Source: Takakia lepidozioides (taxonomy: Eukaryota; Streptophyta; Takakiopsida; Takakiales; Takakiaceae). Taken from it: a stretch of DNA of 64,000 bases. The first letter of the stretch is position 1; each line of letters starts with the position of its first letter. A program made the translations under genes and the position numbers. Of the stretch, positions 44,676 to 55,765 are shown piece by piece. The notes under the pieces are model-generated. The model had not been told where the DNA came from and made no database searches. It worked only from the letters and a program-made list of their open reading frames with translations. Where the stretch lies: positions 85,790,756 to 85,854,755 of the forward strand of contig CM060731.1 in NCBI GenBank assembly GCA_030704615.1. Reading direction: 5' to 3'.

Positions 44676-45540
44676 CTTTGAGCATGTTAACCAGATCAGC
44701 AATCTGGAAGTGCACACCAGGAAAGGTTCCTTCTTCAAGAAGCCTTAGTAATATTCGCAACAACTTGTCTGTTTTGAAGCCATTTTTTCCTAAGGTGTCA
44801 ATCAGAATCCCACACTCTTTCCACGTAGATTTAGCAGGGTTGGAGTTATGCTCGGGGGTACATGCGTAGCACCTGCAGAGACGTCCATGTCGGATTTGAA
44901 TGACCGTGTGGAGGACATGGGGACCTCAATGCACTCATCTTCCTCGTCAGAAATGTCGAATACCTCCACACGAGAAGCTATGGAGGGTCTTGACGGTCCA
45001 GGTCGGGAATGATTATCGTTGCATACCTCTCTGTTGGTAATGGCCGCCTGTCGGTTTTCCGACTCCTTTGTGGATGGTGTGGGTAGCAACTGCTTCGGAA
45101 AGGGAATGGGCATTCCCACAGCGCGGTACAAGATGGTGTCTGATGGGGGTACGTGCCACTCGATTCCGCAACCTCCGTCGTTACCTAGCACGACAATGGT
45201 CTCATCAACCTGTCCAGGAACATCCTTCATTTCTTCTTCCAAATAAACTGTGCCCGGTTTGAGCTTGAATTTGGAACAAAGGTAAGTTTCAGTCACTCTG
45301 CAAAGTCCTCCCTCGTTTGGGATCCTGGCTCTCCCAAGTTGCGGAGGACAACAAACTATAGCGTAGGAATTGGGAGCCATCGAACACCGCACGAAGTTGG
45401 CAAGTGCGAGGTTCCCTATAGCGACAGACCAGGGCTTACAGGCACCACGTAATTGGAACTGCGGAGGCCATCGACGATTGGAAGTCGCACATTGAAGTGG
45501 AGAAGAATGTTTCAAGATACATGCATGAAGGTAGGAGCTC
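44676..45540 (-). pseudogene. Unknown spliced gene (VPP/LEEE family), copy 1
   Basis: The long frame (44802-45665) becomes coding-like from about 45490: QFQLRGACKPWSVAIGNLAL, TETYLCSKFKLKPGTVYLEE, GIEWHVPPSDTILYRAVGMP, then a Ser-rich part and the acidic VFDISDEEDECIEV. Past a TCTGCAG site at 44873 a second frame carries CYACTPEHNSNPAKSTWKEC, GILIDTLGKNGFKTDKLLRI, GVHFQIADLVNMLK and ends at a GTAAGT donor at 44675. The two frames are joined by an intron or a 1-nt shift. A homologous piece is at 49640-49869. Function unknown; the acidic motif resembles a SUMO-interacting patch but that is a guess. Confidence 0.5.
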
Positions 45541-45827
45541 CGACTCCATATCCTGTATGTATGACAATGATGGCCATTTCGGCGAGGAAATAACATCTCT
45601 TGACAATTTTTCCTAAGGGTGGATCCTGCAATATTCTCGATAGGCATGAATGTTTGCACTGACAAGTGCCAGGACTGTTAGTTAAAACGGTTAGACAACC
45701 AAGTTTGTGCTCATGTAGAGACAGGCCGCAATTGTGTTGTTCCGGAACAATGCATCCTAATGCACATGACGGAACGGAAATGCAGTGTGCACATTCCATT
45801 CGACATCGTCCTATCGCTGATTGTGAT

Positions 45828-46042
45828 CGGATATGCGGCACCGCATTTCCATCAACGGGGAAACCAAACTACCGCATTTCCGTCCACTGTACCAGTAGGC
45901 ACATGGTGGAACGGAAATGCGGTATCGCATTTCGGTCGAATGGGACAAGGAAGATATGGTGGAACAAAAAAGCGACACCGCATTTCCGTCGACTTGGACA
46001 CCTTCGATAGGCAGGAACGGAAATGCGGTGCCGCATTTCCGT
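45828..46042. repeat. Second cluster of AAATGCGG…CCGCATTT inverted repeats
   Basis: Four or five units starting near 45833, 45868, 45915, 45970 and 46017. The last, with arms ACGGAAATGCGG and CCGCATTTCCGT, is perfect over 12-bp arms. It lies just upstream of the unknown minus gene at 44676-45540. Confidence 0.9.
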
Positions 46043-46539
46043 CCGGGCTCTTTCTTTGGAATGCAGAGGACGGAAACACTAGAAGCATTCGTGTCTTTTC
46101 CGAATCGACTGGGTGTCCGCCAACCACTCCTGGAACCACTTGGCAGTAAGCGGGACTACTGGAGAGTCGAAATGGACAATGTGGGCCCACGGGGACATTT
46201 CAGACGGCGGGCAGAAGTGGGGTCAACGACTCCGGAGTCGTAGCAAAAATCCGGGCTATTTAATTAATTGCGTAAATACATAAATTTTGAAAAAACGGAA
46301 ATTACAAATTAAAAAGTGGTTCTAATTACTACACATGCGACTAGAAATTTTTCATTCATAATTTTGATTAATGGAATAAAGATATTTATTCATTAAAGTG
46401 AATATGTAGTCGACTCAACGACTCCATGAACCACTGCACATTGATTGCACCCATGATTCGGGGCCACATTTGCTGACGTGTGTTTCACAAAAACAGGTAA
46501 AGAAAATGTGGCCTTGGGGAATATATATTTTAATATGTA

Positions 46540-47560
46540 TTGCCTCCACCTGGAAGTGACATGGAAGGTCCATGGTGACGTCGTGAAAGCTGGAATTGTA
46601 GGGTTTGTCGTTCTGAACACCGCCCTGGTGGACATGTATGCGGAATGCGGTCGCATTGAAGATGCGAAGGTAGTGTTCGACTGTGGCTCAACGAGATGTG
46701 GTGTCGTGGAGTGCGATGATCACATTGGCAACAAGGCAAGGATGTATGCATGATTGTGCAGAGGCAGTGATAGCTGAAGGAGCAGGATAGAGTGTGGGTC
46801 CATATTCATCCAAGAGGGTCGGATTTCAAGCTCCAGATTACCTATGGATCCCTGTGAAGGATAGCTACAAGAAACCTCCAGGGGTAGATGGTCAGCTGGA
46901 AGCGGCAGCTGTAGCGGCACAGTTGATAAAATCAGGCATCTCAACCATGACCACAGCTTCTGGAAGAGGATCAAGCGAGGGAGTCCACAATGCCTCTTCT
47001 GACACTTATGGGCATGTGAAGATGCTTTATGAGGCAGGCAGACTGAAAGAGGCTCTACAAACTTTAAACCAAAGAGGCATTTCAGCAAATGTAGATACGC
47101 ATGTGTGTCTCTTGCATAAGTGCATCAAGATGAAAGGCCTAGAAGTTGGAAAGCAGGTGCACACTCACATTGTCCAAAGTGGATTCACGCCTAGCATTTT
47201 TCTACTCAACAACCTTGTCAACATGTATGTTAAGGGGAGCATCATGGATGATCACCAAATGTTCAACACAGAATGCCTCAACGATCTTTGATCACGTGGA
47301 ATATAATGTTGGCAGGATTACCAAGCATGGGCGTGGTACGAATGCTTTGGAGACTTGTGAGCAAATGATGCGCGAAGGGGTGCAGCCAACCACATTGCAT
47401 TTGTATGTGTTTGCAATGCGTGTGCAAGCTTGGAAAAGGGGAACGAGGTCCATGGTGACATCGGTCAAAGCTGGAATTTGGAATTGCCGGATGTCATCCT
47501 GAACACTGCCCTGACCTAGACATGTATGCCAAATGTGGATGCATTGAGGATGCAAAGGGT
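46540..47560 (+). pseudogene. PPR protein fragments in order (repeat, N-terminus, repeats)
   Basis: 46560-46700: GDVVKAGIVGFVVLNTALVD, MYAECGRIEDAKVVFD. 46794-47291: SKRVGFQAPDYLW, VHNASSDTYGHVKMLYEAGR, THVCLLHKCIKMKGLEVGKQ, VHTHIVQSGFTPSIFLLNNL, VNMYVKG. 47300-47560: a further repeat (ALETCEQMMREGVQPTTLHL) and DMYAKCGCIEDAKGVFDTMA. Several frameshifts. A repeat from inside the protein precedes the N-terminus, so fragments were joined out of order. Confidence 0.75.
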
Positions 47561-47759
47561 GTTTTCGACACTATGGCGATGGAAAAAATGGGTCGCAAAG
47601 TTGAGCATCTAGTTGAACTAGTTGGACTAGTTCTCTCACAATGCCACTGGATAGGCCATCCAGAATTCTTGATGAAGCCAGTTTGGCAATTCGCAGAGAG
47701 AACACATATATTGGCGGCCAGCTTCAACCTTTCATTTGTAATATCTTCCATTATTTGAC

Positions 47760-48420
47760 CGGCCAACCTGTGATGACGACAATGCTGCCCATATCCTAAC
47801 AACATTGCATTCGAAAAGAATTCCCAAAATCAAGATCATGAGGGGAAATGTGAAGTTTCCTCTGGGACCTTCCACATAGAATGAAGGGATTGATAGTGAA
47901 ATAAGGACAAAAAGGGGGAGGAAGATGCAGGTTTCGAGTGGGATTTCGCATCGGGCCTGTAGCTTCATGATGGTGATTGGTTATAACTGCTAATGGAAGA
48001 GATGTAGACTTGGCAGCAGATATTTAAACGTTTCGATTATAACTTACCAATCTGACACCAGATAACCTTTGTCCATCCTATCGAACTCTCTATTCGAATT
48101 CGCATCGTCGATGCTTCCATATATGTCCATGAAGGTAGCATTCCGAATTTCTTCAAGTAGATGTAGTTCTCGCCTGTGATATGATCACCATGCTATCCTG
48201 CAATCATCGCATTTGAAGACACGACTCGTCGTTCAGCCATACTGTCGCACATTCCCTCTCTGCAAACTCCACATTCCAAACGGCATCCTCTGCAGACTCT
48301 CACTTTACAGACTCAATGAAGAATGCGACTTAGTGCTCTACGGTAACTACAAAATGCTTGAGCTATATCAAACCAATAGGAAACTAACACATGTACTAAG
48401 CTGATAGGATTTCGGCAAAC
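47760..48420. other. Spacer without recognisable feature
   Basis: No gene or RNA that I can support. A short PPR-gene-like trace (CATCGCATTT…CGTTCAGCCATACTGTCG near 48205-48245) is the only hint of origin. Confidence 0.35.
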
Positions 48421-48948
48421 ATGGATGGATGAGCTCATCCAATGGATGGATCCATTCATGTATATGTCTTCAAAATGACATGTGTACTAATAAAGTCATA
48501 TAAATCCCTTTAAAATGCCACGTGTAGTGATGTAGTCATATATATAGAGTCTTGAATCAATCCGCAGTCAGACAGTCATAAGTTTACATGCCATGTCATG
48601 CTGTGGATGAACTCGTCCAATGGATGAATACATTCGTGTATTTGCCTTCAAAATGACACGTGTAGCGATGTAGTCATATAATTAGAGCTGTGAAACCATC
48701 TCCAGTCATGGAGTCATAAGATTCCATGAAACGTCGTCCACGTGTAGTCAAACATATCACACTAGTCATATTAACCATCCCTGTCATCGTGGTCAACAAT
48801 GTTTGACCAAAGCTCCCTAACTTTCCGGAGTCATGTAGTGATACAACTATGACTGCAACGCATTTCAGCGCTCTATAGTCATCTACCTAGTGCAGTTTTT
48901 ATGACTCCACCAAAGCCGTAGTCCTAAAAACGCTCATCTCTTGTGGTG

Positions 48949-49560
48949 GATCTGCTAGGCTGCGAGACATCGTGCGATGAGTACCAGCCGGGGCATTGCT
49001 CTCGGTGGTTATTCATGTATTCATGACATACGTATCCACCTCCCAACGGCACACTCGTCCATTCTGCAGTGGCCACCGTCTTCAATTTATTGAGGTGTGG
49101 CCATTTGATAGATTTGTTTCGGATGGATGTGTTATTGGACTAGAATTTTTGGATTCTCCCGGTTCAACATCTTTCATTGGTTCTCCGCCGAATTCTCTAC
49201 AACCCTGCACTGAATGCGTTGTCGGGTTCCACGTGCCTCAACAAATTGGGATGACATGGGATCTCGGTCTCCGCCGCCTTTTCATATGGGTCGGTAAAGG
49301 CACATAACTGCTTACCAACTGTTTGAAGAATTGTTTTGACACTGTTTCTGAAAGGCTCTTTAACGGTCTGTCAGCTTTTCAAGTAGGTTTTGGTTGACCC
49401 TTCTACAACGGTTTAGGACATACATAACGTCTTCGGGATGGCCGTCCTCGTTAGTAAAGGTGATGGCCTTGTAGGTATCGGTCCGAAATGCAAGGCCGGA
49501 GAAATGTAATCCCAACTGTCGTTTGTAACAAAAATCCGCACAAAAGTCGTGGGCCTCCGC
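48949..49560. other. Spacer between CACTA-like end and unknown gene fragment
   Basis: A minus frame 49360-49698 (112 codons, ending RCRRVNQNLLEKLTDR) overlaps the plus fragment that follows; only one can be coding and I favour the plus strand because of its homologue at 45 kb. Confidence 0.3.
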
Positions 49561-49594
49561 ACTTTGAGGCTTCGCCTGGCTCGGAATTGTTCCT

Positions 49595-49869
49595 GCACCA
49601 GCATGGGTTCCTCCAAAGTGGAGTTTTACTCTGTCGAGAAACTTGTCCATTTCTCGAAGGATGCCGATGACAATGGTTTTGCAATTGCGGAAGAGCATCT
49701 CCTAGCAACGCGTTTCGAGTACCAGTTTGGCACTGTTTGGCTCGAAAGAGAGGTTTACAGTGTCAACGGGAAGTTGATGAAGTACGCATTCCAAAAACCG
49801 GATGAAACTGCACTTACGAGTCAATGGAGAGTTCCTCCTGGAAGATACAGGGTTCTTGGAGCTCCTCGG
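49595..49869 (+). pseudogene. Unknown gene fragment (VPP/LEEE family), copy 2, cut by LTR
   Basis: MGSSKVEFYSVEKLVHFSKD, AEEHLLATRFEYQFGTVWLE, REVYSVNGKLMKYAFQKPDE, TSQWRVPPGRYRVLGAP. It aligns with TETYLCSKFKLKPGTVYLEE … IEWHVPPSDTILYRAVGMP of the 45-kb gene. The match ends exactly where the retrotransposon LTR begins at 49870, so the gene was interrupted there. Confidence 0.5.
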
Positions 49870-50737
49870 TGGAGCGGTTTTTACTCACCCATCCCTTCGC
49901 TATCCGAGGTGGGAACTCCAAGATAGAGGAGTTGGATATCTCTAAACACTCAGCCCGCTCAGAACAATCAGTCATGACCTACAACTAGTGTATCATGGAA
50001 GTGCTTCCTGTTTGTATTCCTTCTAGCCTTCATGTCAGCAAGTCACCTTACTGTTTATATTTAAGTATCAGATTGCTTCAACAATCTACCAGGTTCCAAT
50101 CACTCATCCATACATTCCACAGCTTCACTCAGTTCTCTCTACACAGTGTGAGTATGGAATGTGTATCAGATTTAAATCTATCAAGTATCAGGCTGAAGCC
50201 ATGGTGTCCCTAGTCTGCTCTACAGTAATTCTACAGCTTGTATGAATCAAGCATCAACAGTTCGTGTCTCCTCCTTCACTGCGCTCTCCATTCCTCAGCT
50301 CTCGATTGTCCTCTCTCCCTGAAGGCCAAGTCGTGATGCAAGAAGTGTCATCTTCCCATTGCTACTCTGCCTAATCTACCTGCAAGCTGTTCTAACTACC
50401 TAACTAACTAACTGTCATCCAGACAGAATACACGTTCCCTCTGCCGATGTCGTTCCCACACAGTCATACCCTGCCATGGTAACCGTTCCCTACGAATGCT
50501 ATGACGGGCTGTGACTGGCTGTGTAAAGCTGTGTCGGGCTGTGGCTAACTGTGTCGAGCTGTGTCAAGTTGTGATAAACTGTGATAGGCTGTGTAAGACT
50601 ATGACTGACTGTGTAAGCATATCTACCAGTCCTAAGGCCTGTGTTGGTCTAAATCTACCATCCGTAAGTCTACGCAAAAAAAAAGGGTACCCCACAGAAC
50701 CCATAAAACTGTCTAAGTCCCAGACAGCCCTCTAACA
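49870..50737 (-). repeat. 3' LTR of gypsy element 2
   Basis: Minus strand begins TGTTAGAGGG (50737), right after a polypurine tract, and ends near 49870 in …ACCGCTCCA. It shares GATAGCGAAGGGATGGGTGA and many other segments with the LTR at 2179-3202. The outer ends differ (GCGACA in element 1), so the last few bases have diverged. Contains a short GGCTGTG tract. Confidence 0.85.
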
Positions 50738-50756
50738 TTACCCCTCCCCCTCTCGG
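50738..50756 (-). promoter_or_regulatory. Polypurine tract of gypsy element 2
   Basis: Minus strand CCGAGAGGGGGAGGGGTAA directly before the LTR start TGTTAGAG. It primes plus-strand DNA synthesis in LTR retrotransposons, and it fixes 49870-50737 as the 3' LTR of a minus-strand element. Confidence 0.85.
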
Positions 50757-50777
50757 TAATGTGCGCCAAACATATAT

Positions 50778-52790
50778 TTAATAACACACGTTACTGCCAC
50801 GGTGCAACGTAACGAGATTTGAACACCACACCTTTAGGATCAGCAAACCTCTGTGAACGAGCACCCTTCTGTCGGTGAGAGTCCCTTGGAGGGCTCTGTG
50901 TACAAGCCCGAGCCCTGTCACTGGCTGGTGGAGATGACTGGTCACCAAATGGAAATGTCTGACCTTCCTGTGGTTGATAAGGAGGTAACTTCTCCGCCAT
51001 CTGTAGTGCATAGTCCTCCGCCATGTCAAAAGGTTCCTCCATAGAACCAGTTGTATCCGAATCATCGTCCCCCTCTGTTGCCTTTCGGTGCTCTGATCTT
51101 ATGGGGCTTATCGGGAATCCTGCATGGCACACAATGTTTGCCCACCATGTCTGGAAGCTTAAACTTTAGAACTTGCATCAATCTCTTGCGAGCAAAATTA
51201 GTATACTCCCGGAGCTCCTTGTCCGTATAGGTGAGAGGTGTGCCAATGACCTTAGAATAGTGTAAGTATTTCCAGGCTTCATGTCCCTTATAAAAAATAT
51301 CGTCAAAGCCAAATTTTTCTTTGGCCAAATTGTCCAAAGCAAAATGGAACCAAGAACGAAGCTACGGATCCTTCTGCAGCATGACCTTCACATCATACAG
51401 ATACGTATGGGGTGGAACTAAAGGTAAGATCCAATGATCCCCAGTGGAATAACTTTGAAATCTGGACTGCATCTTCTGTTGCTCAATGTGATAACGTGCA
51501 ATAAATAAGCAGTATAGTATAATCCACAACCCATGACCAAACTAGGCACCTCCTTGGTCTTGGTGTAGATGTACCCATGAATAATCTGGAAGGCAATTAA
51601 TTCCTTCAGCATGGTGCCTGCCTCAGACCAGTACCTCGCAAAATGGTGATCCTCAATGGGTCGGTTATTCGGAAGAACCTTATTCCGAGTTGCCACCGGC
51701 AACCAAATGCGCATGATCTGGTAATAGTGTGCCAAAGACTCTGAAGGACTGAATTCCTTCCATGCCAAATCCATCACAATGGGAATTTGGTTGAAGGGCA
51801 TAATCATAGCCTGATTGTACTCAAGTGCAGCATGAGTCCTAGGTGGGTTAAAAGAAGCATCCCCCCAAACCTCAAATTGTTGCAGGGCCATGGTATCAAC
51901 AGTGCCGACCTGCTGTGGTTGCTGTGATATGGCCGCCACTGTCCTTCCTATTGTTGGCAAGACCTGCACCTCCTGTGATGAAGATTGGAAAATCAAAGTC
52001 CGCGCATGCAAATAAGCAGCCACCAGCTGCTCCTCAGGGACAAAGGCTCTTTTGTCAATGTTGGAGCTCAAGTCATTCACTTGAGTCTGTAGCCCTTCCA
52101 CATCATCCTGCAACTCAGCTATTCTAGTATAGACATTGTCTATAGTGGTTGTGGCAATGTTTTGCACCTGCAGCCTGAGATCATTCATCTCCTCCTGGGT
52201 GAGCTTTCTTGGTGCCTTCCCTTCCACCGGCCCTTGTGTTAACTACTCTTGCAAAAGGTAATTATCCACCAAGTCCCGTGTAGCACCCCGAAGAGCCTGC
52301 TCCTCCTTGAGTCTGTACATGTCTAACTGGTGCTGTAAAGCCTCCATGCGCTTCGCATGAGGTTCAACCAGGGCGGCATAGGCAGCAGTCAGATTATTGG
52401 CTTCCTTCCAAGCCTTGGTAATCACAGAAAGCTCATTCTTTCGTGATGTAAGTGTTTGCTGCAACCAGGATGTACCTGTCATTCTCAGCCTCAATCCGAC
52501 TGTACTGTTGAAAGGTATCCTCATTGCGATGGATAGTAGCGTTCAAGTCAACAATGAGTTTTGCCTGCTAGACTGACTCAGCCTCCAGCCTTCTAAAGCA
52601 GTTTGCTCCAGAGCAGTTGTTAGTGTGGCACATTGGATGGTCATTTTCTAATGTACTGCCTCCAACTCTGTATGAAGCAACTTCACTTCCTGCAATTTAC
52701 CCTCATGCTTCACTTACAACTGGTATAACTGTTGCTTGTGCACTTCATGCAACTGCTCTAATTTCTTGTTCTTGTTTCTTGGAGGGAACC
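50778..52790 (-). pseudogene. Third ORF of gypsy element 2, coiled-coil protein
   Basis: Degenerate frame from about 52790: KNKKLEQLHEVHKQQLYQL, HEGKLQEVKLLHTELEAV, SVITKAWKEANNLTAAYAAL, HQLDMYRLKEEQALRGA, then past a stop LTQEEMNDLRLQVQNIATTT and RIAELQDDVEGLQTQVNDLS: heptad-rich helices. The second half is globular (FEVWGDASFNPPRTHAALEY, FNQIPIVMDLAWKEFSPSES, DHHFARYWSEAGTMLKEL, KYLHYSKVIGTPLTYTDKEL) and ends in a Ser/Pro/Gln tail. It lies between pol and the 3' LTR, where plant gypsy elements sometimes carry an extra, often envelope-like, ORF; I see no transmembrane segment. Family unknown. Confidence 0.55.
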
Positions 52791-52795
52791 ACTGC

Positions 52796-53080
52796 ATGAT
52801 TCAGATGAAGAGGAAGGATCAGTTTGATGAAGGTAAATTGAAGACTTTTAAGACGGGTGACTTGGTACTGTGGTTGCAGAAGAAGGGAAAGATTAAAGTT
52901 TCTAAGCTTAAGTCGCCATGGAAAGGACCTTATGTCATACAGAAGTTGTATGATAACAACACAGCCATGTTACAAACCATTAACAAAGAGATGCTTGGAA
53001 GAGTCAATGCCAATAAGTTGGAGGGATACAGTGGTATCCATGACAAACCATTGCAACATGATTTGCATCTTGAAACATAG
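52796..53080 (+). pseudogene. Integrase C-terminal segment, inverted within element 2
   Basis: IQMKRKDQFDEGKLKTFKTG, DLVLWLQKKGKIKVSKLKSP, WKGPYVIQKLYDNNTAML: the GDLVL(W/V)…KL…W.GPY.V module of gypsy integrase C-termini. It is on the plus strand although the element reads minus, and it lies just where the minus-strand integrase (53505-53250) should continue, so this block is inverted in place together with the CACAGCC tract that follows. Confidence 0.8.
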
Positions 53081-53089
53081 ATGTCATCA

Positions 53090-53240
53090 CAGCATCACAG
53101 CCCACCACAGTTTAAACACAGCACAACACAGCCCACCACAGTTTAACACAGCATATCACAGCCCACCACAGTGTAACACAGCCTATCCTAGCTCACCACA
53201 GTTTGACACAGTTTGACACAGCCCAACACGGCCCACGCGG
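53090..53240 (+). repeat. CACAGCC-type repeat
   Basis: Irregular units CACAGCCCACCACAGTTTAA about eight times. Complementary to the GGCTGTG motif in both LTRs. It probably travelled with the inverted integrase block. Confidence 0.85.
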
Positions 53241-53249
53241 GTTGCACAG

Positions 53250-53505
53250 TCCATAGGGTCAGTAACAAATGGACGCGGGTTAATGTCAGAAAAGTGGCCG
53301 GTAAGTGTAAGGTCAGCTTGTCTGCCGCATCCGCACGTACTTCCTCCACATGATATAATTCATGTTTCCTGACTTTAATTGAATCCTCCAATTCCATTAT
53401 TCTTCCCCATTCCGTTCTCATAGTAGGTAATAAGAATTCTACTGGAAGTAAAGCTTCCATACCATAAACTAATTGGAATGGTGTAACCCTCACTGGCATG
53501 TAGTA
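53250..53505 (-). pseudogene. Integrase distal segment (uninverted)
   Basis: MPVRVTPFQLVYGMEALLPV, EFLLPTMRTEWGRIMELEDS, IKVRKHELYHVEEVRADAAD. TPF(Q/E)LVYGxEAxLPVE is the standard segment after the integrase catalytic core. It keeps the minus orientation and is sandwiched between two inverted blocks. Confidence 0.8.
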
Positions 53506-54783
53506 TTTCATGTATACTGTGATGCCTCAGGAGAAGCATTGGGAGCTGTGTTAGCCCAAAATGTCACAGGAAACATAGATTCACCTGTGTACTATGCTAG
53601 CAAGTTGTTGAACAGTGCTGAAAGGAACTATAGCACAACTGAAAGAGAAGCATTGGCAATGATTTATGCAGTCAAGAAATTCAGGCATTACCTATTGGGA
53701 AGGAAGTTTATGTTTTATGTGGATCATCATGCTTTGATTTATCTGGTGAACAATCCTTTGATAAGTGGCAGGATAGCAAAATGGTTAATAATCTTGCACA
53801 AGTTTGAATTCGAAGTTGTTTACAAGCCTGGCCGTTTGCATCTTATGGCAGATCATTTGTCACGCCTATCAACAGGAGAGCCTGCCACGGGAGTAGACGA
53901 CCAACTACCTGATGCGAGTCTATTTGCAGTGGAGGTGCAAGGAAGTGCAGATGATGGTTAGATTGGCAGTGACCAATCAGATACTACCTTACTCATGGTC
54001 AGTGCCCACCCAGTTATGGGAAGGAACAGAGGAAGAGAATAGCTATCAAGGTTTTACCCTATACTATGATAGGTGGCAGAATGTATAAGCTAGGACCTGA
54101 TGGAGTTCTTAAACGATGCTTGTACCACCATGAAGTAAATAAAGTTTTGGAGGAAGTTCATAAAGGAGTGGCTGGAGGACATTTTGGAGAGGAGACTACC
54201 AGTAGAAAAATATTACTTGCAGGTTACTGGTGGCCTACTTTGTTCAAAGATGTACACAAGTATTACAAGAGTTGTGATGAGTGTCAGAGGCTAGGACCTT
54301 TGCAAAGATCTGGGAAGATGGCTTTGCATCCTACGATGCCTACTGAACCATTTCAGAAATTGGGACTAGACTTTGTTGGACCAATTAATCCACCAGCCAG
54401 GAATACACATAACAAATATATAATCACAGCCACTGATTATACTACAAAATGGGTGGAAGCTAAGGCTCTGAAGGACAACACAGCTAAGTCCACAACAAGG
54501 TTCCTGTATGAGAACATACTCACGAGATTTGGCTGTCCCCTGGAATTTATCAGTGACCAGAGAAGTCACTTCATTAATGAGACCATAGAATTATTGACTA
54601 AAGAATTCATGATTGTGCACAGGAAGAGTACAACCTATTACCCCCAGGGCAATGGGCAAGTAGAGGCCACCAACAAAATACTATGCACTATCTTGGCTAA
54701 GATAGTCAATGCAAACAGAACGGATTGAGATACAAAGCTATTGACAGCTTTGTGGTCATACATGACTTCATATAAAGCACAAG
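53505..54783 (+). pseudogene. RNase H and integrase core, inverted within element 2
   Basis: 53510-53961: FHVYCDASGEALGAVLAQN (RNase H), YASKLLNSAERNYSTTEREA, FYVDHHALIYLVNN, GRIAKWL, PGRLHLMADHLSR. 54066-54783: H2C2 zinc site (HHEVNKVLEEVHKGVAGGHF…CDECQR), catalytic GLDFVGPI, FISDQRSHF and NGQVEATNKIL (D, D, E), then TDWDT with TGG mutated to TGA at 54726, KLLTALWSYMTSYKAQ. All on the plus strand. The RT at 54784-55765 and the distal integrase read minus and end or begin at these breakpoints, so about 1.28 kb was flipped in place. Confidence 0.85.
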
Positions 54784-55765
54784 TGTAGTTGTTACTGACA
54801 ATGTAAGTGCTTCAAATGCTTGTTGACATTCAGCTGTCCATGCAAACACTGCATCCTTCTTCAAAAGCCTGCTCAATGGAGCTTCCATCTGTGCATACCA
54901 TTTGACAAACCTTCTATAATAAGTAGTTTGTCCAAGGAACCTCCTTAGACCCTTAACGTTACTTGGTGGTGGTGAGGCTTTAATAGCCTCTGTCTTTCTA
55001 GGATCCACAAGCAATCCCTTCTTACACACAATGTGTCCTAGTAGTACCCCTGAGTTCACACAGAAAGTACACTTTTCCGGATTCAGACCAAGACCTCTCA
55101 TCCTGCATCTGGCCAAACATAATTCCAACTTCTGCAAGTGCTCATTCTTAGAGCTGTACACACTGAAGTCATCTAAGAACACTTGCATAAAATCATCCAA
55201 ATACTCATGGAAGGATTCACTTATTACTCTCTGAAAAGTTGCTGGTGCATTACAAAGTCCAAAAGACATGACTTTTTGCATAAGCATCCCAGTCTGTGAT
55301 GAAAGCTGTCTTTCCCTGGTCTTCTTCCGCCACTTGCACTTGGTTATACCCACTGAAGCCATCCATGAATGAGTACATCTCATGGCCTGCCACAGTGTCC
55401 AGTATAGCTTCTATGAATGGCAAGGGAAAGAGATCTTTCTTTGTACAAGCATTCAACTTCTTATAATTCACACAAACTCTCAGTTTACCATTCTTCTTGG
55501 GAACTATCACAATGGATGACAACCAAGTTGTATACTCTATCGGGTATATGAACTTAGCCTCAGCCAGCTTCTTGATCTCTTCCCCTACCTTCTGTGCGTA
55601 GGGATTCATCCTGTACCTTGCCTGTTTGATTGGTACTGACCCTGGTTCCAGTTCAATCTTATGCTGACAAATCTCAGGGGGTATCCCTTTCAGATCCTCA
55701 TAGCTCCAAGCAAATACATCTAAATAGGCTCTTAGCTTCCTCAAAGAATTTTGGCTCCAAGTCAA
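54784..55765 (-). pseudogene. Reverse transcriptase of gypsy element 2, frameshifted
   Basis: RYRMNPYAQKVGEEIKKLAE, WLSSIVIVPKKNGKLRVCVN, YKKLN, FPLPFIEAILDTVAGHEMYS, FMDGFSGYNQV, then after a frameshift near 55290 FGLCNAPATFQRVISESFHE, VFLDDFSVYS (catalytic xxDD; F-L-D-D is common in plant gypsy), HLQKLELCLARCRMRGLGLN, LLGHIVCKKGLLVDPRKTEA, LRRFLGQTTYYRRFV, PLSRLLKKDAVFAWTAECQQ, AFEALT. The family's RNase H should follow immediately but is inverted. Confidence 0.9.

Larger units (their letters stand above)
46240..48948. mobile_element. Probable CACTA-type element with PPR fragments, ends uncertain
   Basis: The right side (48420-48948) matches the right subterminal region of the element at 11676-18556: GGATGA…TCATCCA, CATTCATGTATATG, repeated TAGTCATA, GTTTGACCA, and a closing GTAGTCCTAAAAACGCTCATCT then TTGTGGTG. 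The minus-strand terminus reads CACCACAAGAG or CACAAGAG, so it has diverged from CACTAG. I could not find the left end. Confidence 0.5.

Noticed and set aside
49360-49698. 112-codon minus-strand gene
   Set aside because: It overlaps a plus-strand fragment that has a homologue at 45 kb; no homologue of the minus frame was seen.
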